Shown in pieces: positions 10,512 to 23,422 of a DNA stretch of 64,000 bases. Positions within the stretch are counted from its first letter, which is position 1. Each line of letters starts with the position of its first letter. The stretch spans positions 24,649,001 to 24,713,000 of the forward strand of contig CM059587.1 in NCBI GenBank assembly GCA_030407085.1, in the 5' to 3' direction. Position numbers and translations under genes: made by a program. The notes beneath the pieces were generated by a model, which made no database searches, was not told the origin of the DNA, and saw only the letters and a program-made list of their open reading frames with translations. Origin of the DNA: Trichopria drosophilae (lineage: Eukaryota; Arthropoda; Insecta; Hymenoptera; Diapriidae).

Positions 10512-13500
10512 ATATGAGAAAACTGTTTTTCTTCCTCATGCAGGTTTAATTCCTTTTTATTCCTGCAATATGGTAAATAAAAAAACAACAACCATATATT
10601 TATAAGCTACTTCTGCAATTTCAGTTATTTCATGTTGTTTACGTACAAATTACAAACTTGAATACAAAATATAGTTTTCTAGTTTCACAATCCGACCTAG
10701 GTAAAGGGCAGAATTTTCAAAATATTTAAATATTTTTAAATGTATTTTTTAGCAGTTTTTAAGACACATTGTCAAATGTTCAACGTAGAAGCTATACAAT
10801 CAAAATAATTTTGAAGTGGTTAACATCAGAATGAACAAAATAGGCCAGCTTCAAAGGGATCAAATGTTGATAAAGGCGAAAACTAGTTCGATGTCCGAAC
10901 TTGGATAATACAGAAACATCGAAATAAAAACACTAATGTCTTTTGATACTAGTAAAATATTAAAAACTAATTGCACATCGCATAAGGTAGATCGCAGGGA
11001 ATCAATACTCATGAAGGAAGACTAACGGCGGTGATTAATACAAAAAGTTTTAATCAGTTATTTTAATTGTATACTATTTTTAATTGAATTTCAAAAATTA
11101 ATATTTTAGATAGTAGCTACAACTTTTTAAACCCAATTTGAATGATTATTTGTTACTTATGTATGTAAGTAGAATTTTTTAATGCAAGCACAAAATTTTC
11201 AGAAAGACCGGTACCCCAAGAAAACTATTATTTAAATTGTTATGAAAACGTGATACTAATTTAATTGCTACTATTTACGGTTGTTTTGTATAGGAGAATT
11301 TACAATAGATTCGTTTAGTCAAATTTTATTTATAATTTGAAACGATCAGTTTCAGAATAACCTCTTTTATATTTTGTTCTGGAACATTGAATTTTTGCCA
11401 TTCCCATTTTACAATGTACAAAGTACGATTGCCATAGAATGTATTTTATTGGTAGATTTTTGGGCGATATTTGTTATAGCGCCGTTTTAGAAATTGCATT
11501 AATACGCATAGAAGATTGCCATACGTAAGTTTTAACGTAGAATATTGAACGAAGGCAGCGAGATAAGTTTTAATTTCGTTGAAGGTGGAAGAAAAGAGGA
11601 ATGGAGATGCTTCGGGACGGAAGGTGAGAACGCTTAAATTACGGCGGATGACTCAGGAGGCGAGAAAGTGAAACTTTAATTTTTGTGTAGCTTGAATGTA
11701 ACGGAATATTTGAGTTCGACGAACTTGCGTTTTTAGGTGATTTGTACATACAAGTTTTCGAGATTTTTGCGAGGGCATGCAAGTATACGCGGATGGCGAG
11801 CGAAGCTTTTAATAGTAATTTAATTAGTTTACATTTAGTTTACTTGACGAATTAATTTAACGTTGTAATTAGTGCGATAAGAGATTCAATCACGGATGTT
11901 TTTGTCGATTGTATGCGAAATATATTAAGAGGAAATGAATGTCTTGAAACGATGCGTCTTTTTTACGACTTCTTTTCGGAGGGATATTTATTTTATTTAT
12001 TCCGAGATTCTATAGGCATAATTGTAGAGTTATCGATGTAATAAAATTTGTGAAAATGGAGACGCTGCCTTTTCCATCGGATTTCGTTGTTTACTTTCAA
12101 AGCGTTTCTCGAGCTTTGTTTTCATTAGCATTCGACGAATCGCAAAAGTCATTTTCGTTCGAAATTGGAAACAGAAAGAGAATTAAGTAAATATCTCTCT
12201 GATTTTTCAAGAGATGAGTTCAATATTACCTTTCTTTCATTCTATTCGCTTCTTTTCTTTTTAATTTCCATTTATTTTATTGTTCTTTTATTGTTCTTAT
12301 ATTTATTTTTAATAAAATAATGTACACTTTAATTTTTATCATTTAAAGTCGAATTTCAAAATGTTTTTTGTTCAAAATACTATTTCATATTTTTTAATAA
12401 ATAAATTCAATATTTTAGTTACTTCTCTGTTAATTTTGTTCTTGTATTTTTATTGAAGGTATTTATTTTGTACTCAAGAAAGAATGCCGAATTTTCATCA
12501 TTGCCTGGAATTCCTGAGACGAAAATTTGTTTCCTAATGACATCAAATAATAGTCACCTTTGCACTCGACGACAGACATTTACTCAGCAACCTGATTTGT
12601 AATTAGAACAAGTTGATTTTCAAATTTCATCATTGAAAAAAAAGACTAAAAAAGAGTATATAACATGTTTTTAATGAGAACAATAAATTAAAAATTCGTT
12701 ATATGGTACAAATTATGAGAATATAAATTAGAATCTAAATAAACTTAAATACCGAATATATTCGAGACATGCGTTAATACATCGTCTTTTCAGTCGATCC
12801 ATGAAATAGTTTGGTAGCTGATAACTCTTTACTAATTTAAAATACTCTTTGACTAATCAAAATTCACGTAGAACTCGACCACGTAAACCTTGTGGTAATT
12901 TGAGTAGCACTGAGACGAAAACGTTATAAATAATATTTCAAAAAAATGGGAAATTTTATTGAATTCGATGGTCCCAAAAGCCTCATAAGCTGTTACTCTA
13001 CGTAATAATTTCTCACGCAAGTTTGTTCTTGGACTGTTCTGGATTCGCGGAGTACCTACATCAAATCAGAAAATAGACACCGTCGTTTTTTAAAAAAATA
13101 ATTTTAGTTCATTTGCAACCGACTGCACATGCAGCATATCTTTAATCGTTATGAGCAAAAAGTAATCATTTTGAACACGGAAAAAGGAAGAAATCCAGAC
13201 CTCATTTAAGAATGTGCTCACAAGACAAGTCAAAGAAATATATGATTGAAGTGAAAAAGCACTTACGTAACTGGTTAAAATAATGGTAATTTTTCAATGG
13301 CACACCGTAAATTGCAACATGTCTGATCGTTTCAAAAGCGCGAAATAGAGGTAACATCAAAACGCTAAAATAATAATAGTGGTTTTAACCCTTTGCATCA
13401 CCATGGTAAATAACGTTTTCTTTGATTTTTCATTATTAAAATTGTAGTTAACGCATTAATGTCAAGTTTTTTTACGATTTTCTGTAAGTTTATTATTAAA

Positions 13501-13565
13501 ATAACATGTATAAATGGCTAAAAAGACATTACTGTTTAGAGTTCAGGAAGTATAAATAAACAAAT
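10512..13565. other. Gene-free stretch; CpG-rich part with AATAAA near 12.04 kb
   Basis: No coding region is recognised. Positions 10512-11500 are AT-rich. Positions 11500-12180 return to the CpG-containing style of the preceding UTR and include AATAAA at 12040-12045, so they may be the distal end of a longer RhoGAPp190 transcript. From 12200 on the sequence is AT-rich. A TTAACCCTTTGC sequence at about 13385 resembles the end of the TTAA-type elements seen elsewhere in the window, but I found no partner end. Confidence 0.35.
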
Positions 13566-13983
13566 ATGAAAAAATTCCGGTTTTTTTCGAAGAAATTTAT
13601 TATTGACAATGAAGATGTAATAAACATGGTTGCGTCAAGCGGTTCAAAGATAAGAATGGTTATAATTTCAGAAAATGAAGTACAACAAATCGATTTAGTG
13701 GTTAAAAAAGATTTGAAAGCGGCTCCAAACACAAATAAGGTTTAACAAAAGACTATTCCTAAACTATTTGACATATTCAGATTGCATTGCAAAAAGTTTG
13801 TACGTGTCATATAATCACTTTTCTTTAGAACCGCACAGCTGGTCTGTTGATAAGAATACTTACAAAAACGGAAAAACAAAAAATTCTAGAGCAGTAGAGG
13901 AAAAGTCTAAAACTAAACCTACTAGTAATAAAAAACCTCCTATAATTTTTAAACCTCGACCATTCCGAAAATGCAATAATTAA
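13566..13983 (+). pseudogene. Two overlapping open frames, possible decayed coding sequence, function unknown
   Basis: An ATG at 13566 opens 59 codons ending with TAA at 13743-13745; its text (including NEDVINMVASSGSKIR and IDLVVKKDLKAAPN) looks protein-like rather than like translated AT-rich noise. A second frame, shifted by one base, is open from about 13742 to a TAA ending at 13983. It ends in a basic Lys/Pro/Arg-rich tail (KTKPTSNKKPPIIFKPRPF). One frameshift near 13742 would join the two. There is no recognisable domain, catalytic motif, signal peptide or transmembrane segment. It could be a relic of a transposon gene, since TTAA-type sequence lies nearby. I do not assign a function. 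Confidence 0.3.
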
Positions 13984-16900
13984 TAAATTTCTATCTAAAA
14001 ACATAATATTTATTGTATTTTATTCAACGATATAATTCTGAAACCAACATGAATACCAATGCAAAAATGGTCTCATTTCAGTACTTTTTAATTATAAATT
14101 TTACATTCAAATTGCTAATAGCATGAAGCAATTTCTCAAATGAAAGCACTTTCATGATGTGCAGCTTAGTTAGTGTTCACATTTTCGAAATTCAATATGG
14201 CGGCTTCAAAATAGCCGCTCCAAAATGTCGAACGTCACTTCTACATTTTAAGAGTTAATAAGATCACCAATATAAAAATTCTCAGATGATAATTTTCACT
14301 CTTCAGCGTTGCTTAAAAAATGAAGCGTCATTTGTTACCTCTTAATCTATATGACAACATATAAAAATTCCAATAATGTGCTTAACACATAAAACTTTTT
14401 TGATTTTATGGCTCAAAATTCAAAGGTTTCGCGGATTTGCCCATATATCATTAAATTATATCACTAATTCAATATGGCCGTAACAGAATTTTTTGTTTCA
14501 TTTTTTCAACATTTGTCGCTTATTTTCCCTATTTTAATTTTTGCTACTTTTGTCTATTTTTGTCAGATATCTGTTATTCACAAACTTCCACGTTTCAAAA
14601 TAAGAATAATAAAGAAAATCGAAAACTTTGTTGTACTATACATTACAAATTTACAAATTTTTTTATTTATATATCCAGTATAACCGAGATTACGTTGACG
14701 AACAATGTCATCATTTACAAAGGCCGTATCTTTGTTAGAAATAACCTAGGCGATCGAATAAAGGATCATTTCAAGGATATGGGTAGTGCTAAACGAAGCA
14801 AATAGTACAAAAGTCCGAGAAACCTTGTTGCATCCTTTTCGTCACCATAAAAATATCCAAAAAACGCGTTAGTACTGAAAATTTATAATTAAAAAAATTG
14901 AAAGTCACTGAATAACAACGACGATATACGATATAATATTAAATATAATCATAGTAGAGTCTTACTAACTTGTGACTTCACTCATTCTTAAAATAATAGC
15001 ATCTAATAGTATCTAGTTGAAAATCAATAATAATAAAAACGTTTGAATAATAGTTTAAAAATAATCAATGTTGATATTGAAATTTAGATTAGGCTACACT
15101 CTACTTAGTTACATACTTAGGAATTCAAATAATCACTGTCTAATGAAACGATGAAAATCATCTGCGTATTTCATTTTTGAATTATACAGTCATTGGTAAA
15201 TGTGATTTGGGAGAACACCGTTCGAAAACCTGATTTGTGTATTTGTATCTCTTCTATTCTATATTTTTTATTTCTCTCAAATAATGACGATATAATTAAG
15301 GAACATAACTTAAATTTTAAAACGTTAAAAAACTAATTAATATTCGAATTAAGTTTTTGTGCGAATTATAGGAAAGATATTTTGACGATTAGAAATTATC
15401 TATCAGTATATAAAGGCAGGTCTTCAAAAGCTGTATTTGAGTTATAAAATATATTATTGTACGCTACATTCAAAATCCTTTCATATAATTTGAAATTATA
15501 TTCCATTTATTTTATTTGGTCATAAACAAATGTCAAACTTTCATAAACCCGGATTATAACATTTATAACGGTAAATTTTATGGCGGCATTATATTTATCG
15601 GATGTTTCGGTATATTCAATATTATTAGTATTTCTCTCCAACATTTATTAAAATTCATAAAAATTTTTAAAAACTTGAATGCTTAAACAAGAGTATTTTA
15701 GTTTCCCGCATTCCGCAATTAACTTAACTTAATTATTTAAATATTCTGAGTATAATATTTCCAATGAAAAAGAATCCTTATATAAATTTAATATAAACTA
15801 CGTAATCAATCTCATATCTCCGTATACAATTAACTTATTGCATTTGATTCTCTCATCAATTCGTTATCCATTTCTGACTCTTTGTCATTCATATAAATTC
15901 GAATATTCTTCTACGATGCTAACAGGAAATAAAATAGAACAAAACGTATACTAATTATTCTGTCATTTTACCATTACACGAAATATAGAATAAACAAATA
16001 GAATTCTTTCTTTGCTGTAATTTCATTGTTTGATATTTACAGTTCTAATTGTTTTATATATATTTTCCTTCAGAATCTGGCACTATTATATGTTTTTAAA
16101 AATTGCACAAGAACTACGTGGGGTTTTCGCGTCTCATTTCCCTCGGGCGCTGAAAGCGATTCTATCAAAACTTGAACTTACGGTACCAGTTTCGCTTTCA
16201 AAGTAATTTGACCTCTCATCAAACTTTATCGTGATGCTTTCTCAAGTTTTGTTAGATACTTTTGCGTGAATCGTGTCGATGATTAAGTCGAATAGGAATT
16301 TTTCGCTATTTTAAAAAACACGCGTACTCTACATACTTTCGCTTATGTACATTCTACTGGTTTCGTAAATCTTTGTTTTTGGGTTGCCGTCATAGGAAAG
16401 TATTTTATGCCATTCGATGCGTAAAATGCTATTTTACACACTTTTGACAGTTTTCGGTCGCATTTTACACACTCAAGTGTCATAAAATATCGTATGAAAC
16501 ATATGCGTAATTGTTTATTCTGCGAATGTGATTACGACCCGGGCTGCAACCCTTTACATTCGTAGGATTAACTTTCACGCACTAGTTTCATAATATACTA
16601 TTGTTATTACAGACTACTGTTGGGCGTGAAATAAAATTTTACGGCCTTAAGATGAAATTATTATTTTTATAAATAGGGGAGGGGGCGAAGACAATGGTCG
16701 TATGCACAATTGTTGAAAAATATTTCTTGTTCCGGATCTACCTAAACACTGAAACAATATCCGTATCATCGCATTTCCGAAGCAAAAGAGTCCGTGAAGT
16801 CGTTTTCTTTTTATAAAGTTTATTATGTAAAATTCTCAAGTTCCTAATCATAAAATTTGAATAGTTCCTAAAAATTTCTTTCCGTTTGGTATTTGATTAA

Positions 16901-19900
16901 TTTATTAATTTAAGAGTGAACGAAATTATTTTTCGAATGAAAGAGTGAGGAACGAATGAGAAGAATTGCAATACAGACGAAAGAAAGTGAAGTAACATAA
17001 GTGAAGAATCTGGGCTATCTATATGTACGGGAATATTTCAGTTGAATGAAAAATTGACATATAGTGTTCAGTAGAACTACGTCATTCGTACGGGTAAAAT
17101 AAGTTATAACGTTAATTTTTAACATTCCGGGAGTAGAACGCAATTTTGCGTCCTGCAGATAAATCTTCTGGCGCAAATTATCGAGCCCTTATTAAAAAAT
17201 ATCATGCAACATGGTCGAAATTGGTAACTGTGCCTTTGTTACAAAATATTCTATATTTTATTGTTGGAGACCTCGAAAAATAAAACGGCATGTAATTTCA
17301 TGAGTTTCTCAGAAGACCCAAGGGAATATCTGTTCGGTATACTCTTGTAATGGTTGAGGAATGTTATACATCGAGAAGATGAATCAAATGCACATTGCAC
17401 AATTAATAATAGGTGATTAAAATTTCGTGCATTCCTATTGAATTTGGTCACTTCGGGCATAAAAATTACCCTATAGTTTTTCATCAAATGTCCACGTTTC
17501 AGACCATAAGGAGCCCAATTCAGCAATACAAAAATTTGTGTCCGTAATCTTGTACGTACGTACGTACGTCAATACGTCCCGTTTTTTTGTCGCGCGATAA
17601 CTCACGTACGGATAAGCGTAATGACATAATTTTTTTATTAAAATACGTGTCTTGGCATAACTTAGATCTGATTAGATTTTGGCGCAGATGCATCCGTCCA
17701 TTACTAAAAAAACATTAGCCCCAATTAAGTTTCTTCGTAGTTTTTTGCATTTATTTTGTAAAAATACAAATTTTATTAAAAAATGTTTCAAACAAAAAAG
17801 ATAAAGCATGAAATTCTCTACAAAAAAGGTTATATGCATTTTCTTCCTAAGTCATCGATAATGCCATAAGAACTGGTTTAAAATGCGTATGACTATTGTC
17901 TGAAAAAGTATTGAATTTGTTCATCTCGGCAAAAAAATTACCCTTCAGTCTTTCATTAAATTTCGATATATTGTATATATAAGATCATAATAATACAGAC
18001 AGTAATTAGTAAAACATAGTAAACATGTAATATACATCGAATAGTCTAATACAAGTGCATGAAGCAAGTGTTTTGCAACTTTTATTTATTAATACTTCGT
18101 CTGGCCTGTTGTCGGGGTCGAAGTTTTGAAAATGTTAATTTTGACTTCGACTCAGGCCATAGGTCACAGTTGTAAATCATTTTCAATTTTCATACATATA
18201 AGAAACACTATATTGTTGTAACATATCTATCGAAGCCACTTGGACCTAAATATGATTGGACCCCCAAATATCAATATAATTTTATAATATAATTGAAAGC
18301 TGTTAGTAAACAAACGAGTCTTAAGGAATAGCCGACTCTCCACTGGGTCGAAGTTTCTGAGCGAGCGAAGCGAGCGAGGCACCACGCCAACACTAGTTTA
18401 ATTTTGTATTTAAAAAAAATTTGATAATTTTTGCACAGCAAGGAGCAGAGATAAATTGTATTTTGGAGACTGATTGCATTACTGGAAGATCGAAGCGTAA
18501 ATCTATTAATGTTGAGAAATGAACGTTACCAAGCCAGCTCCCGATTAGTTAAGGAATAATTAGGAAGATCGTTGAGGGAGACGATATCCGAACGTTTCCG
18601 CAGTCACATGTAATCTCCTCGTGTCGATTGTGTCGAATGCTATTGTTATTAGTGACATCGTCGCTAATTCAGCAGGGATTCCCCGTCAGTTCGATCGGAG
18701 CAGCAGGTGATTGGCAGTCCTGTTATATCTCCATGTCAAGTACAGGGAGTGAAGCGCAGAACAGTGGAACAGTCAAAGCAGCTATAGCCCCTGCAGATCT
18801 TCCGTCCGAGAACTATGATTGGAATGCCACGTGTCGAAATCGGGTCCGTCTTCGGATTTAATTTGACAATACTGGTCTGCAGTCGATGTGCCTTTCTATT
18901 TAATTACTTAATGAAATCTTCCTATTTAGGTTTTCTATTTCATCAACAGAATGATTTTCTGATTTATTGAAAATCCGTTCCAAATTAGATTTTCATCAAA
19001 AACAAACTTTGTAATTTTATAAAATCATCTATCAGTCTCGCCACAGAAAGTTACTATTAGAAAATTTTTACTTACTATTAATTTCCATTAGTACTTTTCG
19101 AATTAACTACGTAAGCGAATAGCAATGAATATTTTACGATTACCAACAATTAGATTGTAAATCTAATAATAAGTAATATAGTTATAAAATATTGGTATTT
19201 TTAATGAAAAATATTTGTTATTAAACTTGAGTTACACCTTTGGCAGCTTAAATTCGGAACTTAACTTCAGCTAACTGGCTAAAAATGTATAAAACTTTTA
19301 GTAATACTTAAAATAAAAAAATTATTTAAATGGAACAATTGTATTGTGCACAATGTTTTGCTTTCGAAATGAACCTCAAACTATTGTGATGTTGTTGACA
19401 ACCTGGCGTATATTGTCCATCGTTTCAACGAGTTCCAGTTCGTTTAATATAGGAAAATGATATGTTGTTTTGTGTTATATTTTTACGAGAAAAGTCCCTA
19501 GCACAATTGTCCAATTTATATAGAATCGGAATTTTAACAGAGAAATAAAGTTATTGAACCGATTTCGTTTATAACTTACTGTTACTGAATACGTCAAACT
19601 TAAATACTAGTATAGTCATCTCAACATTTTCACACGATATCGCCAGTTTTCACCAGAATCAGCCATTTTCGATTGTTGTTATTATTCGTCCATATATTAT
19701 CACAAAATACCTTTTTACATAAAAAATAATATCGAGGGATTATTAGTCATGATTACCAATCAACATGAGATTAATTATTTTATAATACGTTTCTGAAAAT
19801 ATTATATTAATTTCAATCATAAACTTTCGGAATCATAGACCAAAATGCATTCGTTATTATGTTAATCCGAAAATATAGATTAGACCATAACGGATGAGTT

Positions 19901-20256
19901 TTTAATATTCTCATGTAGAGATACGGGGCTTAACCTAAATGTTCATATTACTAATTATTTACAGCATCGAGAAATGTTCAGCGTCAAGGGGTGGATTTGG
20001 GATGTATAAGACCTTAATTTAATAGAGCAGGTATATACTTTGTATATATTACATAATTTCATAAGACATTTCATGGAAATATTTTAGAATTATACAAGTG
20101 ATAGTTTATAATATATATGCGAAGACGTTAAATTACAACAGATATATAGTACGGCATATTAAAATTGTACGAACTTATACAAATATTTTACATGACAACG
20201 TTCTACAACTTTACTTCCTTTTAAATATATAATATTTTCTTAACGAACGTTTATAT
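13984..20256. other. AT-rich gene-free stretch
   Basis: No gene is recognised. A dispersed AAAATGG-type repeat is near 14190-14230. A short imperfect palindrome with TATTTTATG ends lies at about 16400-16490 and contains GCGTAAAATG and CATTTTACACAC. A (TACG)n run is at about 17550-17568. A unique, more GC-balanced block lies at about 18540-18870 and is listed separately. Confidence 0.4.
18540..18870 (+). other. Unique GC-balanced block with a 77-codon ORF, possible exon
   Basis: This block stands out from its surroundings by base composition and lack of repeats. The ORF at 18628-18861 starts MCRMLLLLVTSSLIQQ, reminiscent of a signal peptide, and then has an unremarkable polar sequence ending NATCRNRVRLRI. 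A GTGATT directly after GCAGCAG could act as a weak splice donor. No family is recognised and chance is quite possible. It could equally be a noncoding exon or a conserved regulatory block. Confidence 0.18.
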
Positions 20257-21569
20257 ACTCTCTAAATTCCTTGGAGTGAAATTTCACTCTTAAAGAATGA
20301 GAATTCACTCTAAGTAAGAGTGATAGGAGAGCCACTTTGTACTAGAAGTGATTATTTTACTTCAATTTGAGTGAAATTTGAATAACATTTGGAAATCCTA
20401 AAGGTATACATTATAATCTAATAATACAATTATAAGTTTATAAACAAACATAAAATGTTATTATTCTGTGATAAAAAATAATCAATTTCTATATTTTTAT
20501 AAAATAAGGTATATCAATAAATTTTCAGCATATTTCATTGTAGTACTGAAGGATAGGTGTGAATAAAACTGACTCGGAACGTCTTTTGAAAACGTGATTT
20601 CTTTCTTTAATTTTTATTGATATTTTATAAAAACATTAATTTCTTTTCAAAAGGCAAACCATGTTTTAAATTATGTAGCTAATTTTCTACTGGAAAGATT
20701 GCATTTCTAATTTGAACCTATGATAATTTCGACAATAAAGTGGTAATCGATGTAATGAACATTGTAATGTTTTTTAAGATCTTCACTTGACCTATCGGTA
20801 TATTAAATTTATCTAATAAATTACTAATATCAAATTTACTCATAAGCATTTTAAGGTCAGGTCTTCTAAATTAATCTTCTTTTTTTATGAAATTTAAAAC
20901 TTCATATATACATGTATATTGAGCATATTCCCGAATACTGTTTTCCCGAATGGTCTTTATCCCGAATACCGTTTTCCCGAATGATCTTTTTCAGATTTAA
21001 TTCTCGAGAAACAAACGAAGTACAATACGAAGTGGTCTAACCTTCTCTCTGAACTTCGTTCGTAATTGTCATTTGCGACTGCATTTCATTTAAATTTTAA
21101 ATTAAATTCATATATTTTACGGTCAACATGGAGCTTTTATCACGAAGCGAGATTTGGTTTTTGGACGGAACCTTTAAAGTTTCACCAAATATTTTTACGC
21201 AGGTATTTGCCGTTCTTGGCTTTGTAAAAAAAAACCCGTCCTGGGAATGCAAACAAGATTTATTTATTTTCGGGAACAGCCATTCCGGAAAACGGCATTC
21301 GGGCAAACGGTATTCGGGATTTTTGACATTCGGGAAATTGGATTCGGGAAAATGACCGGGAATCATCTTGAAGTTGAGGTACTTACACTTTTTATAACTC
21401 AGTTTACAGCTGTCATTGTAAACATCTCACTCTCTTTGGAGTGTTTTTTTTCACTCTAACATTTGGAGTGATTGATTACTCATTGAGAGTGGTCTTTCAC
21501 TGTTTAGAGTGAGCACCTTGCTCACTCCAGATTTGGAGTGAAAATTTAACTCCAAAAAAATTAGAGAGT
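20257..21569. mobile_element. 1.3-kb element with ACTCTCTAA terminal inverted repeats and CACTC/GAGTG subterminal repeats
   Basis: The left end (ACTCTCTAAATT, then TTGGAGTGAAATTTCAC) at 20257 matches the complement of the right end (TGAAAATTTAACTCCA, then TTAGAGAGT) ending at 21569. That gives TIRs of roughly 35 bp. Many further GGAGTG/CACTC(T) copies occur just inside both ends (20270-20380 and 21428-21545), typical of subterminal transposase-binding repeats. No target-site duplication is evident. A MULE-derived segment with its own inverted arrays lies inside (20927-21360). A related end fragment occurs at 52823-52875. Confidence 0.65.
20927..21360 (+). mobile_element. MULE-derived fragment bracketed by inverted CCCGAAT arrays
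   Basis: Four copies of a 14-17-bp unit TTCCCGAATACYGTT lie at 20927-20985, and the inverse unit (ATTCGGGAAA and variants) is repeated at 21269-21360. Between them a plus-strand ORF (21128-21355) begins MELLSRSEIWFLDGTFKVSP and continues NIFTQVFAVLGF. The string DGTFKVSPNIFTQVF is the entry of the MULE-type (Mutator-like) transposase DDE domain, including its first catalytic Asp. The ORF then runs into the 3' array, which is translated as HSGKRHSGK-type repeats, so the rest of the catalytic domain is missing. The fragment is therefore not functional and is nested in the ACTCTCT-TIR element. Confidence 0.6.
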
Positions 21570-22242
21570 GTATTTTATGTCATATGTTAATTATTAAGCG
21601 TAATAATTGAAAATCAATATTAATACTGATTTATATGTGCGGTATGTACCCGCGCGAGTACATCATCTGCTATTTCTGTTTTTTATGTCTCGCCTTGAAA
21701 ATGAACTCATGAAAACGGACCCTTTCATATGTAATGCATTAACTATAAAGATTGGATGTATTCATCACATTGAAAATATCTATATTTTAATTAACATTAT
21801 AAATTCGGTATCGTTTTTAATTGGAGCTTGCAATAAACTATTGCATTGGCGTTATTCCGCTAAAGAACGTGTAGGTATACAATCAAATACATTCTTTTAT
21901 TTTTTTTAAATTGTGTTTAAAACTGTTGTGGAATATTTTGACCAGTTACGTCATAGATAACCTTGGCCTTTACTGAAAATCGTAATTTCTGCATTTTTCC
22001 CATTCGTTTACAATTTTTAATTTAAAACAATGTATTTTCATTCAATTCAATAAATGTACAAATTTTACAATGCGAATAAAAGCAATGCGCTGAAAATACT
22101 GAAAGTTTATTCAACAAGACTTTAATGCACTCCTGTCAAGGTCATTTGCAAAGTCACGTAAATTTACAATAGCGGAAATAAACAAAAGAATTAAAATTAT
22201 CATTTTATTTTTTTAATTATTATGCTTTTCCTGTTTAAAAAC

Positions 22243-23422
22243 AATTGAGCACCTTCATCGTAGAACTCGATCGACGATCGAACTGCCGAAACGAGTTGGC
22301 CCCTGGCTCTTTTCAGATCGAAATTTTAAAAAGTCGTAATTTTGATTTGGAAAAATACCGAGGTATTCAGAATGACGAGACGCATGTGTTTTTCAAAAGA
22401 AATTTTTTGATTCGACGAATAGTTTTCACAATAAAAAATAAATACGACTAAAATCGTTAATCATAAATTTAATTATATTTTACGATATAAATCGTCATAT
22501 TTCGTTCAATTATGCCTGAAACAGCTTGCAATTTTTTTTACCTACTCCCGATGGTCAAGCGATGACGTCCGTAATATAAAAATTATACAAAGTTGTTATT
22601 TTTAAATATTTTTTAATTGTTAATAACGCTAGATTGGTGACCGCAAACTTATCGCTTCGCGGACAAAAAGCATCGAGGGAAGTTTCGAGTTAAGCGAACT
22701 GTCAGTGAGACTTTTGTTCCTCTATATTCAAAGAAGTTTTATGGAAAATTTCAACTCGATTGGTTTAAAAATGACCAAAATATACTGTGTTTAACAAAGC
22801 GCATGGCGACGCGCCTCGCAATGGCGACTTTCCACGGAATGGTTGATCTGCCTGAACTGCACCGCATGGGTTTGTTTTCGCGCTTTGTTAAACACAGGAT
22901 ATTTTGGTCATTTTTAAACCAATCGAGCTGAAATTTTCCATAAAACTTCTTTGAATATAGAGGAACAAAAGTCCCACTGACAGTTTGCTCAACTCGAAAC
23001 TTCCCTCGATGCTTTTCGTCCGCGAAGCGATAAGTTTGCGGTCACCAATCTAGCGTTATTAACAATTAAACAATATTTAAAAATAACAACTTTGTATAAT
23101 TTTTATATTACGGACGTCATCGCTTGACCATCAGGAGTAGGTAAAAAAAATGCAAGCTGTTTCAGGCATAATTGAACGAAATATGACGATTTATATCTTA
23201 AAATATAATTAAATTTATGATTAACGATTTTAGTCGTTTTTATTTTTTATTGTGAAAACTATTCGTCGAATCAAAAAATTTCTTTTGAAAAAAACATGCG
23301 TCTCGTCATTCTGAATACCTCGGTATTTTTCAAAATCAAAATTTCGATCTGAAAACGGGCAGGGGCCAATTCGTTTCGGCAGTTCGAGCGTCGATCGAGT
23401 TCTACGATGAAGGAGCTCAATT
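22243..23422. mobile_element. Giant foldback element, arms about 550 bp
   Basis: The left arm 22243-22802 and right arm 22880-23422 are near-complete inverse copies separated by about 77 bp. Both ends read AATTGAGCnCCTTCATCG and its complement. The same translated string (NDETHVFFKRNFLIRR) arises from both arms in opposite orientation. The spacer is CpG-rich (GGCGACGCGCCTCGCA). The element is non-autonomous with no transposase. If transcribed, it would fold into a very long double-stranded RNA. Confidence 0.75.

Noticed and set aside
17550..17568. (TACG)n run as a regulatory palindrome
   Set aside because: It is a simple four-base microsatellite; self-complementarity follows from the repeat unit.
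20927..20985. CRISPR-like repeat array
   Set aside because: Units are 14-17 bp and imperfect without spacers, in an insect-like genome, and are mirrored by an inverse array around a MULE fragment.
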